64,000 nt of DNA from Pipra filicauda (GCF_003945595.2 NW_024104909.1:1302001-1366000); one strand, 5' to 3'; numbered from the stretch's first letter, positions 27,823-58,250 are shown. Numbers and translations: made by a program. The notes: generated from the letters alone by a model not told the origin.

Positions 27823-28335
27823 CTGCCAAGGAAAGAAGTTGCAGAGACAGGGTGGAGTTCAGAGGCCAGGAGGGGTGAAACCAGCCCAGCCTGCCTGGGG
27901 TCGGAGCAGAGGCGGAGGTTTGGGAGGGAGATCCCGGCCATGTCTCTGAGCACCATCCCCAGCTCTGATCTGTCGGGCTCCACAGGGGCAGCAGAGTTTC
28001 TCTCTGCTGGTACAAGGGAGAGATGTGCTGTGTCATTTTGGAAGGAAAGGAGGCACCTTAAAACTGTGCCCTGTTGAAGGAGCTGAGGTTGATGACCTGG
28101 CCCAGGGGTGGTCTGTCATCAAGTCTGGAGAACTAAATGGGTGTATAGCAAACAGAGTATTTTGCTTCTTGGATAACAGGGTTTAGTGGGAGCACAGGGT
28201 AGCTACTGGAAAACAAACACTGGAAACATCTAAAGCATAAAAGATATTTAACTTTCTTTATGAGGGGCTTTTAATGACACTAAACCCAAGTGGGTCATTT
28301 GAGGACTTAGACACTTGTATGGTCTAGATACATAC
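27823..28335. other. Intron of the BEN-like gene
   Basis: This 513-base intron has minus-strand donor AG|GTATGT and acceptor TTGGCAG. Both flanking exons are in phase 2, so the junction reads DHER-RFVTAKEF. Nothing else is seen in it. Confidence 0.75.
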
Positions 28336-28941
28336 CTTTCATGATCAGGATCTTCCAGATCAGATTCAAACCCCTTTCCTGTATTCTTTAAGTCAGTTTT
28401 AGAATAGCCAGGAGCCTGGGAACTCTCTTCAGGAGTCGTTGTTGCTGGAGGCCTTGTGCTTGTCCTGGTTGGGGTCAGTGTGTGATCTGAAGCTGAAGCT
28501 TGTTCGTTTTGTGCTGTGTGAGGACTGAAGGTATAGAAGGAAGCTGCATTGATCCCTGGGCTGACTGGAGAGGAGTCAGAGTATTGCTGTGGTGTGGCTG
28601 AGCTGGGTGTTAGACTGAGCCTGAGACTGGCTGGGCAAGATGCTGGAATAGTCCTTGCTCCGAGTGGGCTGGAACACGATATTGCTAAATTTGTATCTCT
28701 TTGCTCGAGTGGTTGAGGGTTTGGTGATTCTCCTGGGGCCAATCTAGTGATGGAGGTGATGTCCAGCAGGGTTTGATCCTGACCCATGGAGATCTGGCTG
28801 GTTGGTTCTGATGAAAGTGAAGAGCTGCTTGATGTGTCGCTGGAAGAGCTTGACGTAGCGAATGGGGGTATTTTCTGAGCATTATGGTCACTCCTGTTCC
28901 TCTGCGGGCTAGTGACACTTAGAGCTGGGTGTTGTGAAGCC
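28336..28941 (-). CDS. BEN-domain-like protein, Ser/Thr/Pro-rich exon
   Basis: The minus-strand exon has acceptor TTTGTCTTTCTTTAG and donor AAAG|GTATGT, both strong. It is 606 nt long, with phase 2 on each side, and open throughout. It encodes about 200 residues that are mostly disordered in appearance: a serine run with Asp and Thr (SSSSSDTSSSSS), many SP and TP pairs, and an acidic end ESDLEDPDHER. This composition is common in the N-terminal half of nuclear regulators. The open frame runs past both splice sites but those extensions are not needed. Upstream coding sequence must exist because the exon starts in mid-codon; its location is uncertain. Confidence 0.7.
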
Positions 28942-31900
28942 CTAAAGAAAGACAAACACACACTTTTTCCTCTGGTCTGGGCTAAAGGCTTATAAGACAA
29001 TTTTAGGCCTCTTTTGGGGCAATTTTAAGCCTGTTTCCCATAACTGCATTTCCCCATAGGCTGATTTGCCTCTCAGGTCTGCATAAAACCCTCTGCTTCT
29101 CACGACCAAGAGCAAAGTGTTTGAGGATAAGGCACATAAATTCAGGACCAGTTTCTCCCTGGTGCCCAGTGAGCCCTTGTCAGCTATCATCAGTGTGATA
29201 ATCAGTGGAACATCCACGTTCTGCTTCCCAAAAGTCACACAGCTCCACAAGAACCAAGGATTTGGGGCTGGGGAAGGACAGGAAGGGAAGAAAGGTGCTG
29301 ACATACTGACTGGGAGAACACAAAATGCTAAAACCTGGCTTGCAGGCTGCCACAGCACCTGCCCTTGGCCACCCCTGCCAAGGGTGAAGACCTGCCTTCC
29401 TGCCGTGGACCCACAGGCTTTAGTCTCCTGGGAGCTCTGCATGGTATCCAGTGAATTAAGGGATGAAAAAACAGGCAAGGGAGAAAGAGAAGGGCAGCAC
29501 AGAATGATGTCACTGTTCCTGTGGTGACATAAGACATTTCTTGCTGTGTTAAGCAGTTTTCTTTCTCCCCACCAAGCTGTAAACTGTGTCCAGGGCTGAC
29601 CAGCTGCTTTAGGTGGCTGGAAATGACAACTGTGTGGGATGCCAGACTACCCCTCCTGGATGTTGTTTCCTGTACTCTTCTCCTGGCTGCTTCCAGACAG
29701 GAGAGAGGTCCCAAGGTTTTGTTTTCTTTTCCTATGGCAAAATTTTGACTTTGTCAGTTTGGATGGCAAGAGAGGAAGATGTACCCCAGTGGCCTGGACC
29801 TGTCCTGATAGGTAGAGGATGCAGCCAGAAATGCCCTGACCTTGAAGGGGAACACAAAGACACCCACTGTGCAGATCATGATCCGGGATTTCTAACAGCC
29901 TTGTAGTGATGCCAGTGACCAACTGAGTCTTCTTGTGCATCTGCTATATTCCTATTTCTCTTGTGGTGGAAGACAGCAGAAAACCCTGGTCTGTATGGGA
30001 CAGATGAGACCTAAAGCATGAAGTCCTGTCCTGTTAGCACCTGTGGCCTGAATTAGTGCCACAGTCACTTCTCACCTCCCTGCACCTTTCTCAGGGTTGG
30101 ATGCAATTAAACACCAGATTTTAAGGTCCTAAAGAGCATGTCTCACACCTCTGGGCTTCAATAGGGTTAATGTGCTAAGTCACGGCTTAATTATCAGGTT
30201 CAAATCAAATTTAGAGGTTTTATAATTGGAAAACCAGGCAGTAACAAAGCTACTGCATAAAAACAAAGCCAAAAAAGAATCATAAAATGAGTTCTAAAAA
30301 GGGCAGGAGAGAAAACAAGTACAAATGTCAGAGGGAGCACCTGTCCCTGGGAGTGCCTTGCCTTTATCAACTGGCTGAACAGGGCTGGAAGGCCAGGATT
30401 GCCACCTGGATATGAGGAAAAGCTTTTTCACCCTAGGTGAGAAACACTGGGACAGAGGCCAAGAGACGTATTGGGATCTCCATCCTTGGAAGTGTTCAAA
30501 ACTCGACAAGGAAAGAAGCAGCCTGATCCAGCCTGGACATGCTGGGAGCACGGGACTGGACTAGAGCCCTTTTGGGGGCCCTGTCCTCACTGTGTCAGTC
30601 TGTGATTCTGCCTAACTATGAAAACATGTTATTTCTCCCACAATTGCCCTTCCTTCTTTCACTTTTCTACCCTCTGAGTACCATCTCACCATCCTCTTCC
30701 ACTGGAGCCTCTGGGCTGTCCCATTCCATACTGACTTTATAAGGCCTGTTACAGGAGAGTCCCTCTTAAATGAAAGGGTTTTTAAAAGAAAAGCAGTGTT
30801 ATTTGTCTAAGAGGAATTGCTGCCCCTTCCTTGCATAAGGGGGAATCAGTAGGTCAGGCTTTGGAAGAGCAGGCAGTGGGACTGAGGGCAGCCTGGAGCT
30901 GGGCATCTGTGCTGTGTCGCCTTTGGAAACTCAGCTGCTGTTCCTCAGTCTCTCCTGAAAGCAGGGAATGATGGGGCCGTGTTGGGTCATGCTGTGGGGT
31001 GTTCAGAAAGTTGGGATTTGGCTGCTCTAGGACCAAGAGGAGTGGAAAGACTGGTTTCCTGGCAGAGACAACACAAAATTACTGGTTATTTAAATCAGAG
31101 CTGAATCTCGGGCATTCACTACAAAACACCATATTCAGGAAAACCTGTTTTGCTGTAACAAAGCACAGGAATTTTATTCTGACAAGAGCAAACCCCATTT
31201 TTAGGCAACTAAAGCAAAAATACATGTAGTAACATTTGTTTTTTTGTTTAAGATATGTACATTTGTCCTCAAATATCTCACAATGTAAAACTACCTGAAT
31301 GTGAACTGAGCAACGATTCCTACCTACATTCTTGGGGGAGAAATATAATATGCACAGGAAAGAGAAAGGCTATTTGGGTGCATATACAGTCTGAAACACT
31401 TCATTGCACATCTCCAGCAGTGTGGGACAGGTTGACTTTTGGAAGGGGGGGGAGGTTGGTTTGGGGAGGTTTTTTTGCATAAATCCAGGATTAGCTTTAG
31501 GAGATGAAACATTTATTGAAAGATGCAATTTCAGAGAGTGACAGAAAGCACGTTTCATAACTAATCCCGCTGAAATTTATGTAAGAAACCTTTCCAATTC
31601 ACCTGTGCACTGGAGGAAACAAAAAAAGTATTATAAACTATCAGCTTATTTTGCTTTCCTTTTCAGCCCTTTAATTTTCGTGGGCTGCCGTGCTAAACGT
31701 GGGACTGAATTTACTTTTACCAACATGCTTATTTTGGAAAAAGAGGAGTTGGTGGCTTAAGAAGCAACGTTAAAGGAAAATGTCAGTCTGGATGCTAGCA
31801 GAGGTAAACGAGGAGAGAACTGAGACCTTTAATTTGGAATTTCCTGGTGGACAAGAGCTTGCCTGAAGACGGGACCGAGATTCCCGTGGCTGCCAGCGCA

Positions 31901-31960
31901 GCCAGGCTGGATCTCGGATCCGTAACCATGGCGCTCCGTCGGGGGGGATTTTTTCCCCAC
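28942..31960. other. Intron or upstream region of the BEN-like gene
   Basis: No exon was identified. A degraded CR1 lies at 30360-30620. Open frames on both strands around 29.0-29.9 kb have no recognisable domain. Confidence 0.55.
30360..30620 (+). mobile_element. CR1 LINE 3' fragment
   Basis: GATATGAGGAAAAGCTTTTT, CACTGGGACAGAGGCCAAGA, GGGATCTCCATCCTTGGAAG and TGTTCAAAACTCGACAAGGA follow the sense CR1 3' region. The tail ends near CTGTGATTCTGCC. The copy is moderately diverged. Confidence 0.85.
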
Positions 31961-32314
31961 CTGTTTTCATGAGGCCAATCGCCAAGAAGGGAATAAATTA
32001 CGGGAAGGATTGCAAGTCCTGGGGTTGAAATCGGCGCTGACATCAAAGAGGCAGCGGTTGCAGCTGTCAGGTACCTCCACAAGGAGAAACCTCGGCTCAA
32101 CTTTGAGCGACACTTCAAATGCGTCAGGCCCTTGTTGTCTGCGCCTCCCAGCCCGGCGCTGCTCAGCATATCAAGCATGTTCCCCGTTGTCACAGTGACC
32201 TTGGCTGCCGTCTGTGCCTTGCCCTCTCCAGCTGAGCTTGTGCAACAGACTGAATTTGGAGACATTTGGAACTTGCCTGCACATCCAGCACCACTTTCCT
32301 TCTGTGGCGCTTGA
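31880..32314. promoter_or_regulatory. CpG-rich segment, candidate promoter or 5' exon of the BEN-like gene
   Basis: CpG pairs are clearly denser here (roughly twenty or more in about 330 bases) than in the flanking sequence. Open frames exist on both strands. On the minus strand a frame from ATG at 32265 stays open to a donor CAG|GTGGGG at 31961, and leaves phase 2, which is the phase needed by the exon at 28941. The encoded residues resemble nothing I know. It could be a CpG island with a first exon for the BEN-like gene, or an unrelated regulatory element. Confidence 0.35.
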
Positions 32315-32325
32315 GACCGGAGATT

Positions 32326-32387
32326 AAAAAAAAAAAAAAAAACAAATCCAACCGGTGGATATTCTTTTTTTTTTTTTTTTTTTTTTT
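32326..32387. repeat. A17 and T23 homopolymers facing each other
   Basis: A run of 17 A (32326-32342) is followed after 22 bases containing ACCGGT by a run of 23 T (32365-32387). Together they form a potential stem. It could come from two retroposed tails in opposite orientation, or simple slippage. Confidence 0.85.
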
Positions 32388-50357
<17,970 letters not shown>

Positions 50358-50449
50358 TCAACAGGGTAAAGTTTGTGAAAGTTAATTAGGAGATGAGGAA
50401 TATCTAGGGCTATCTGCGTATTAGGAAGGTTTTCTTTTTTGAAAATTGG

Positions 50450-50478
50450 TTACAGTTGGTTAAGGTCACCAACTGTAA
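50450..50478. repeat. 11-bp perfect inverted repeat
   Basis: TTACAGTTGGT at 50450-50460 and ACCAACTGTAA at 50468-50478 pair perfectly across a seven-base loop. It lies about 40 bases before a CR1 fragment. No function is known. Confidence 0.8.
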
Positions 50479-50509
50479 TTTTTTGGGTTTTTTACTGTTT
50501 ATCACACTA

Positions 50510-50700
50510 ACTGTATATTAGGAAAAATTTCTTCACTGAAAGAGTGATTAAACATTGGAACACCCTGCCCAGGGAAGTGGTGGAGTCACCATCCCTGGAA
50601 GCATTCAAAAAACAAGTAGATGTGGCAACTTGCAGTGTGGTTCAGTGGGCATGAGTGTATTTGGCCAAAGGTTGGACTTGATGGTTCTGTGATTCACAAA
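50510..50700 (+). mobile_element. CR1 LINE 3' fragment
   Basis: GGAAAAATTTCTTCACTGAA, AACACCCTGCCCAGGGAAGT, GGTGGAGTCACCATCCCTGG and GGTTGGACTTGATGGTTCTG follow the sense CR1 3' region closely. The terminal repeat is cut short near GTGATTCAC. Confidence 0.9.
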
Positions 50701-52599
50701 ATTTAAACTCAGCAAACAACCACCCAAACTGTGACAAATAGAAAAAGTGGTGGAAGAAGACGTGAAAAGTGGCAGGGGGGTAAGGACACTGCAGAAAGAA
50801 CGAGGTGTTGTTTAAGATCCCAGTTTGACTAAAGAACCTCTTTGAGTGTATCCAGGAACCTCTTGGCTCCTCTGCCCCAAAGCAAAACATACAGAATTCA
50901 CTTTCCCTCCCTGTGCCGTGGTTTGGATGAGCACAGCCTGGCACTCACGGAGGTGATGGCACAGAGCTGTGGCACAGAGCACCTCACAGCACCGGTGGGA
51001 GCTGGACAGGCTTGGATGCCTCCTTTTCACAGGGTTGTTCTAAGAAATGTCTTCGGTCCAAGTTTTAAATTGCCTCTCCCAGTGTAGTTTTGGGGGCTGT
51101 TACCAGAAACTCTTCCACAGAACTGGTGTCCTGCAGAATGACTGTTCTGCCCCGGGGTGTTTGGATCCCCTACATGGGGCCGTGCTGCTGGGACTAACCT
51201 GGGAACTGCCACAATTACAGCGGGGAGGGCACAGTTATTTATAACCTGCTCAGCTGAAGAGCTGCAGATACAAAATTCAGGCTGGCTTCTGTTCCCTCAG
51301 CCCCTGGGGACAACCCTCAGAGGAAGGGCAGAGCTGAGGTGCCCCGTGTGAGCTCCGTGGGGCTCTGGGGTTGTGTGCACGGGGCAGTGGGTCTGGCAGC
51401 GTGTGCCAGTGACCAGCAGGGACTGATCCACCTACAGCAGATGCCACATTTGGAAATTTCAGCACAAAACCTCCAGCAGGATCTGCTGAGTCTTTTAAAG
51501 TCACCAAGCCACGGGGTAAATTGGAGAGGATGGGAACAGATGATAATATTGAGTCCCTGCCCAATTTCCAATTGCTGTTTCAGCATGAGAATCCGCTAGA
51601 ATTCTCCAGTACATTTGCTAACCTGATTGCTAGAGAATTCACCTGGAAACAATGAGCAGTGATGGAAAATTTCAGCCTAAGCAGTTGAAACATGGAAAGT
51701 TAAGCATCTGAAGACAATGGCTTATATTAGAAAATGTTAGCTGTAACCATAGAGACTGCTACAGGCTTCACTTATATTAATACCTTCTCTCCTCACTGTA
51801 AGAGCACATGTGTGATAATGCCTACAGTTGAGCTTATCAAACCAGATATGCAGTCTCACTTTTATCAAATATTTGAGTGTTCTCTTGGTGACCAGGCTGA
51901 TCCCAGCTCATATTTTTTTACTAGAAACTTGTCTTTATAATTACATCTAATTAATATGAGCTAGTCGTTGTTGCCACCGTATCTGACCTTTTGAGTTCTT
52001 AAACCACACTACAGAGATAGCAATAAATAAACCTTTTAATTGCTCACAGAGGCTGTATGTGCAATACTGCATCTATCAACAGCAAACAGCTGCTTATCTC
52101 AGCCCTATTAGTCAATGTGGTATCAGGCAACTGGCACACTCTTCCAAAAAGAAGTACAAGGGAGAGAGAGCAACGGTGTTGTTCTGTGATACAGCAGGAT
52201 TTAGAAGGGATTTTGCCTCATTTTCTCACAACCAGCAGTTTCTATGATGAGAGAATGATGAAATGATTTGAGTTTGAAAGAATTAGTTTATGAAAACCTG
52301 ACCCATAAACCAAGGCAGCTGACAGCCCTAATTAATGAATTCTGATTCATTCAGCCCCAACTTGAAAGATTAATACACAACATACCTGCCCAGGTGTTTG
52401 TTGCCCTGTTTCAACTCTGGAGGATACCCACTGGTGGTATCTGCACCCCAGGGCAGTGCTGTAATAGGGTCTGCAGCTCAAAACTGTGGGGTGGTTCTGC
52501 CTCTGTTTCCTTGGGGGAGTAACTGGCTGCAGGGTTGGGCTCAAAGAGTTGTAGTCAATGGGTAGCATCAGGCTGGTGGTTGTCACTAGTGGTGCTCAG

Positions 52600-52960
52600 T
52601 TTTAGGGCAAACTCAGGAGTTGAGTGAATGCTTAAGGAAGTTTGCTGGTGACACGAAATCAGGAGGAGACATTGAGTGCCCTGAGAGTGGACATGAGTGC
52701 ATCACCAACCATATGAGATCTAGAAAGGACAAATACTGGATTCTGCTCCTGGGACAGTGCAATCCTGGATGTACTGGGGACAGGAGGCTGGATTGCACCC
52801 CTGCAGAAGGGATCTAGGGGGGGTTGGTTGATGGCTTGGGGGTGCAGTTGATGTACCCAGCTTTTGTACATGTTTTACCTATTGCACACCTAGGAGGCAG
52901 TGCTTGAAGCTGGATGCTGCAGGCACGAGTGTCGTGTGCTTGAGGCAGAACAGGAGGCTG
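52600..52960 (+). mobile_element. CR1 LINE, end of reverse-transcriptase ORF and following region
   Basis: Translation near 52638 gives KFAGDTKSGGD, which resembles the KFADDTKLGG motif of CR1, and the sequence after it (GACAAATACTGGATTCTGCT, GGGGTGCAGTTGATG) follows the usual CR1 region past that motif. It contains stop codons and frame changes, so it is inactive. Confidence 0.65.
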
Positions 52961-55900
52961 GAGAGATGCACACATGTCTGTGTGGGAGGATCAGGGTTAA
53001 TGTGTCCCAAAGGCAAGTGAGGGCACATGGCTAAAGGCAGCCTCGTGCACATTCAAGGGACAGGAGGGCTCTGGGAGGTGAGCTGGGGGTGGGCCTGGCT
53101 GCTGTCCTTTGTCAGCCTGGGGAAGGAGAAAGGAACAGGAGGAAGGAACAGGAGGAATACCTGACTGTGTGGCTGGTGTCACAGGGAGTGCTTTGGCTTC
53201 CCTTTCCACATGGCTGGGATACGAGTGGTTTTGCCAGCAGGGCAACCTTGCAAGGAGATGATGAAAAGCTCAAGGAGATGTGAGTTTGCTCTCCTGTAAA
53301 ACCTTTTTCCAATGAGACACAAAGACTGTGTTTGCTGTGGAAGGCATAGTCTGTTCTTTTTTCTTTCTTCCTGTTCCTGTCTGCAAAGGAACTCTGTGTC
53401 TAATTCTCATGTCTTATTTCATGGTGTACACTGAATACCTGCTCTGAGCCTCCTTTAAAAGCACCTAATGTGGGGAAAAGGCAAGTCCCACATGCAGTGT
53501 TTGCATAGTTCTGAGTATGTCCTGTTCTACCTGCTTTGATTTTGAATTTCATCTGAAATAATAACACCCAGAAAATGCAAGCTGTATCTGAATTTTGCAT
53601 CTTCCTGTGGCTGCCTGAAGCAGAACAGTTGCTTCAGGTTATTAATTCAGGAGGTAGTGTCTTTCTGTTGTGTGCTGATGGTGATCTCCCACTGCTACTC
53701 TCTCTACATGAGATTCATGAGGCAGTCACTTGGCATAACTTCCACTTACAATATCTTACAGTCTCCTTCCTGCAAAGTAGAGAGCTCCTTCTCTTGAGGA
53801 GACCTCAGTCATTCCAGGTGACAGGGAAGAGCTCTCCAGAGGATTTTTCTCTTTTCCAATCTTCTCTGCTGTCACCTTTTCTGCCTGTCTTACTTCCCTC
53901 CAGCCTGTGTCCTCTGCCCCAGGGATCTGTCTGGCCTAACTCAGCTTTTATGAAAAATCTTTCCTTCACAAGAGTCAGCAGTTGATTCACTTGGAGAGCT
54001 CTACCTGGATGGCCTGTATCTTGTATGTATTCTTATAAATCACCAGACTTCTCTCATTTTTTTGTTCTTCATTCTGTTTATGGATTTCCCTTGCCTGTTC
54101 ATCAAACCGACTGCTGCGTGTGCAGAGAAGGTGCTGTGGGTTTGGGTACAGAGCTCAGCTGGGACGTGCCTCCTGTCCCAAGGACATTCCTTGTTAATGC
54201 AGAGGTATTTCAGGCCCTGCCCTGCTTCCTCCTCCCTGTGTGCAGCACTTGCCAGTGTGTGTCACCCCCTCTCACTGCGTGACACAGTGCGGTGACATTG
54301 TGGCCACCACGTGAGACCTCCTAGGAAAGGAGAGTCTTTGACTCTCAAACAAAACTAAATCAAAACTGGTTTCACTTGCACTCGTGCACACACATTCTCA
54401 CAAGCATGAGCGTGTGCAAGGAGCACACAGAGTTACTCTTGTGTGCTGGGGGACACTTTGGATCTTTGCTCCTGCCCCACAGACATTATGCTGGGTGTCA
54501 CAGGTGGGATTGCTCTGAAGCAGAGCACCACAGACTGTGAAGCTGTTCCTGGAGGTAAAGGGGTCACCATCTTCAGGACAGGCTCCTTGTGAAGCAAAAG
54601 AACTTGAAGTACAGGACCTGGGCTGAGCTGCTCATCTGGAACTTGAGATGGCAAAGCTGTGACTCACTGAAAGATTCCACATAAGTCAACTTGTATCATA
54701 GGTCTCCTAAATCGGAAGGAATCAATCACCTTCATACCATGTATCTCAAGGCAGGTTGTACTCTATATGATCACCAGCTTTGCCCAAAATGAAAACACAG
54801 CCCTGGTGAAAGCACGTTTTTAATCTGTGCTTCTGCCATTATCCAGAGATCCTGATTTCACAAGAAGACTGGTGAGCCAACTGGGACATTACTGAGCTTC
54901 TTTGTGCCTCTGAGCTTTTGTCTGTTACTCACCAATGTGCTAAGAGACTGTCTTTGTGGAGTTCATGGTGAGAAGCATCAGTGCCACCTCCTTATGGACT
55001 TAGCCACTGCAGCAGCACTTTTAAATCTTAAGGAAATCAGTTTTCCAGCATCCCAAGCAAAGTGAGCATACTCTCATTATGACTGAAGGGATAACTGTTA
55101 CCCACAGGTTTTAGACACTCAAGTCCATCATGAACCATCTGAGATCAGCCCTTTGCCTTCCTGTCAGGCAGTGAAGGGCAGCGACAACATTCTGAAAGAT
55201 TTATAGGTTCTGCAAAAGCTGGTGATCACACTGAGACAATGTGTTAACAAAAGGATGTGTCAGACAGTCCTGAATGGACGAAACAAATGGGGTATTTTTC
55301 TGACAGTGAGGTAAGGAAGCTTCACCTCAGCCTGCAATGAGTCTCACAAAGTTGTTCACAAAACCTGAAATCATTTCAAGTCAGCCCTGATCACCAGGGA
55401 AGGCACTCTAAATGAACATGCTGTCATCTCCCACCAAGGAGCACTCTGAGTCAGGGATCTCCAACGCTGAGTTTCCTTTGAAACAGGAGTTCTGAAAACA
55501 AAATCATAGGAATTCTGCTTGGAAGAACTCAAGGTGTTGTACCACCTTTCAGTGAATTCCTGATGAAGGAGCCCAAAGAACAGCGTAGTTGATGACTTAC
55601 AGGAGTTTTTAGCTGATTTTGGCTTCTTGATACCTGAAGTTCATTCCTTGTTCAAATCCACTGCTCTTTCCTGCCACAAAAAAGCAAGAGCTGCTGACTC
55701 CAACTTTTCTGCGAGAGAGCTCTGGTTAAAATGAGGAATGCCAAGCCTGACATGTTTTTCCGTGCTCTTACCCCACAACATGCAAAGATGATTCTTAGTT
55801 GTCTTGTGCTGCATTATTAAAACCATTCTCAGACTCATTAGCAATTTGGACTGAAACACTAAGAACTTGGATAACATCTGAATGGGATTATGTGTAGGAT

Positions 55901-58004
55901 GATAAAGAAGCATTTGCTGCTGTTTCTGGAACCCCAATGTTCCATAATTTCAACTACTGTTGAGCTTTTGAGATGAATACAGCCAACAAGGCTGTTCTGG
56001 AGAGTCTAAATCACATCTATACCTCCTACCTCCTACAGTCACATGCAGCCATGGAGTTGGATGCATAACTTGTCAGCAAATCAGAAAAGTTGATTTTTGG
56101 TGCCAGCTCACTGTGCCAACATTTTTTGATGCCAGATTGTGAGGTCCTATCTCCAGATGAAGTAACGATATTGAAATCCTCTCCTGGTGCTTCTCCAGGC
56201 TGGTCAGGCCATGAAAATGACTGTCAAAGATCCAGTGTTAGTGCATGTTCTCAAGGCAACACTGAAGAGGTGGCCAACAGAGGAATCGCTGTGAGAGTTC
56301 AAAGCATTTTTAATCCATAAACATGAGCTGTTTGCTCTTAAAGGATTTCTTCAGGGAAAATCATATTGCTATTCCTGAAGGAGATTGCTGAGTCATGTTA
56401 ACTGTGTTATGTGCAGAGACTGTGTGCATGAAAATGTCAGTCATGCGTTTTGGCTAGTGGTTTGGAAATAATGCCAGCATAAATAAACCCATAAATGAAT
56501 GTATTACCTGCCACACCACGTGGCACTGCCTGCTGAAACCCCAGCACTCCTGAGCAATGCCTGAGAAGAAATGGTCTGGAATCTGTATTGATTTTTGAGG
56601 GCTCTTTCAGACAGAAAATTAGCTTCCTAATTGGGGTAAGCTCATATTTAGAATGCCTCAGTGGGATTTCATCCTCCTTAGAAACACCTACTGGCTCAGC
56701 CTCTGCTCCCTGAGGAAGAGGATCTGCGGCTGCTTCATCCCAGCCCTTCTAAGAGCAGAACTGCCCTGGTGGCTGAGGGGCTCGAGGGTCTGACCAGAGC
56801 AGTCTCATCTGAGCTGTCACACTGTGTCCCCAAGCAGGTAATCCTGCTGGACAATGCTGCAGGCAGCCAAGGAGATCTTGCAAAGGTTTAGAGTTGCCAC
56901 ATTCGTCGTAACTCACTGTCACTTGGCTGCTCTGAGGGTCGGAGTCTGTCTGAGCCACCCTGAGACATCATCTCCAGCCACTCCTCTGCCAGTTCAGCCT
57001 TGATCTGTCTGACAAATACTGGGATGAGCAAGGAGAGGCTTAGGGGGAGTTTCTACATCACAGTTCATCATATGACAAAAAAACCTTCTGTCACTTCTGA
57101 TGCAGTGGAGCTGAGCAGGGTGTGCTCCTAAATAACTGCTGAGATTATTGCCCCTGACTGAGAAGAAATCCAGAGAACAGCACTTGGAGGACAAGCTGGG
57201 TGCTGCACTGATGAGCAGCTGGAGACATCAGTGTCTAAGCAATGCTGTCCTGGAGAGTGTGAGTCCTTCTTTCCTCTTCACTGGCATGCTGCTAACCCAG
57301 ACACTGATGCTGTTACCCAGGGAAGACAGTGCTCCTCTCAGCTTGTGGTTCACAGTCATTGTCCCCAAGATCCCCAAGATCCCTAAACTGCCAAACAGAA
57401 AAAACACAGAAGGCTGTGACAAGTCAACCAGACAGATGTCATCCAACATCTGTGAGGAAAAAGACCATGTATAAGGGCAAAACCTGGTTTTGGGTGGTGT
57501 GAGCTTGCATGGAGGGTGCAGATATTATTTCTTCTTTGTGCAAAAATATTTCACCGTTCTTCTTGGTGCCCATGCACGCTGAAATAGCTGGTGAGATGGG
57601 GGAGTTGTTACCCTTGTTCATGTTTCTAGCAACAAAAGGTTATCTTCATGTGCCTTCTGGTCTGTGTTTACTGTCCTTATGTTTCTGGACTCTGACTGAC
57701 ACTGCTCTGCTTTTCCAGACCTAGTGGCTATGCTGGAACTGTCACCTGGAACTCACTGTAATCTCTCCTCTTCACATTCAGTGCAAGAGAGAAGAGAGGA
57801 AAATTAAGGCAAATGGGTACACACTGAGAAATGTCGTGCATGTTTTTTGGGAAAAGCAGTGAGGCAAGCTCCGTGCAAATCCCACTCTTTCTCCTCCAGT
57901 GGCATTCTGATGGTTTCAGCAATTTGCTCATCTCCACTGCTCCAATACTGGGAATTGCAAGGCAGAAATATTGGAGTGATCAGTAAATGGTGAGAGGAAC
58001 AAGC

Positions 58005-58250
58005 AGCGAGCGTGCTGTTGTGTCTGGCGTCAGGGCTCGGCGCTGAGCAGTCAGCCCGTCTGCCGGTTAATGCCGTCACATCGTGCCACACCATCTGCCT
58101 GCTCCTCTCCTGCTGCCACGTGGAAACACCGAGAGGAGAGGAGACCACAGAAACTCTGAGAGAAAAAGGGAAGCTTCATAATCCTGAATGCCATCGGACA
58201 TACCTAAAGCTCCCTGTTACTGTAAAACAGATAGAAAAAGGGCCGGCAGC
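58005..58250. promoter_or_regulatory. CpG-denser patch in GSG1L intron
   Basis: About ten CpG pairs occur between 58005 and 58130, including GGCTCGGCGCTGAG and GCCGGTTAATGCCGTCAC, in an otherwise CpG-poor intron, with further ones near 58190 and 58243. It contains CACGTG (58116-58121), an E-box. It could be an enhancer or an unrecognised repeat; the sequence alone does not decide. Confidence 0.25.

Noticed and set aside
28990..29527. Open frames of 136-162 residues on both strands
   Set aside because: No domain, no splice signals in the right phase for the neighbouring exon at 28941, and composition like random translation.
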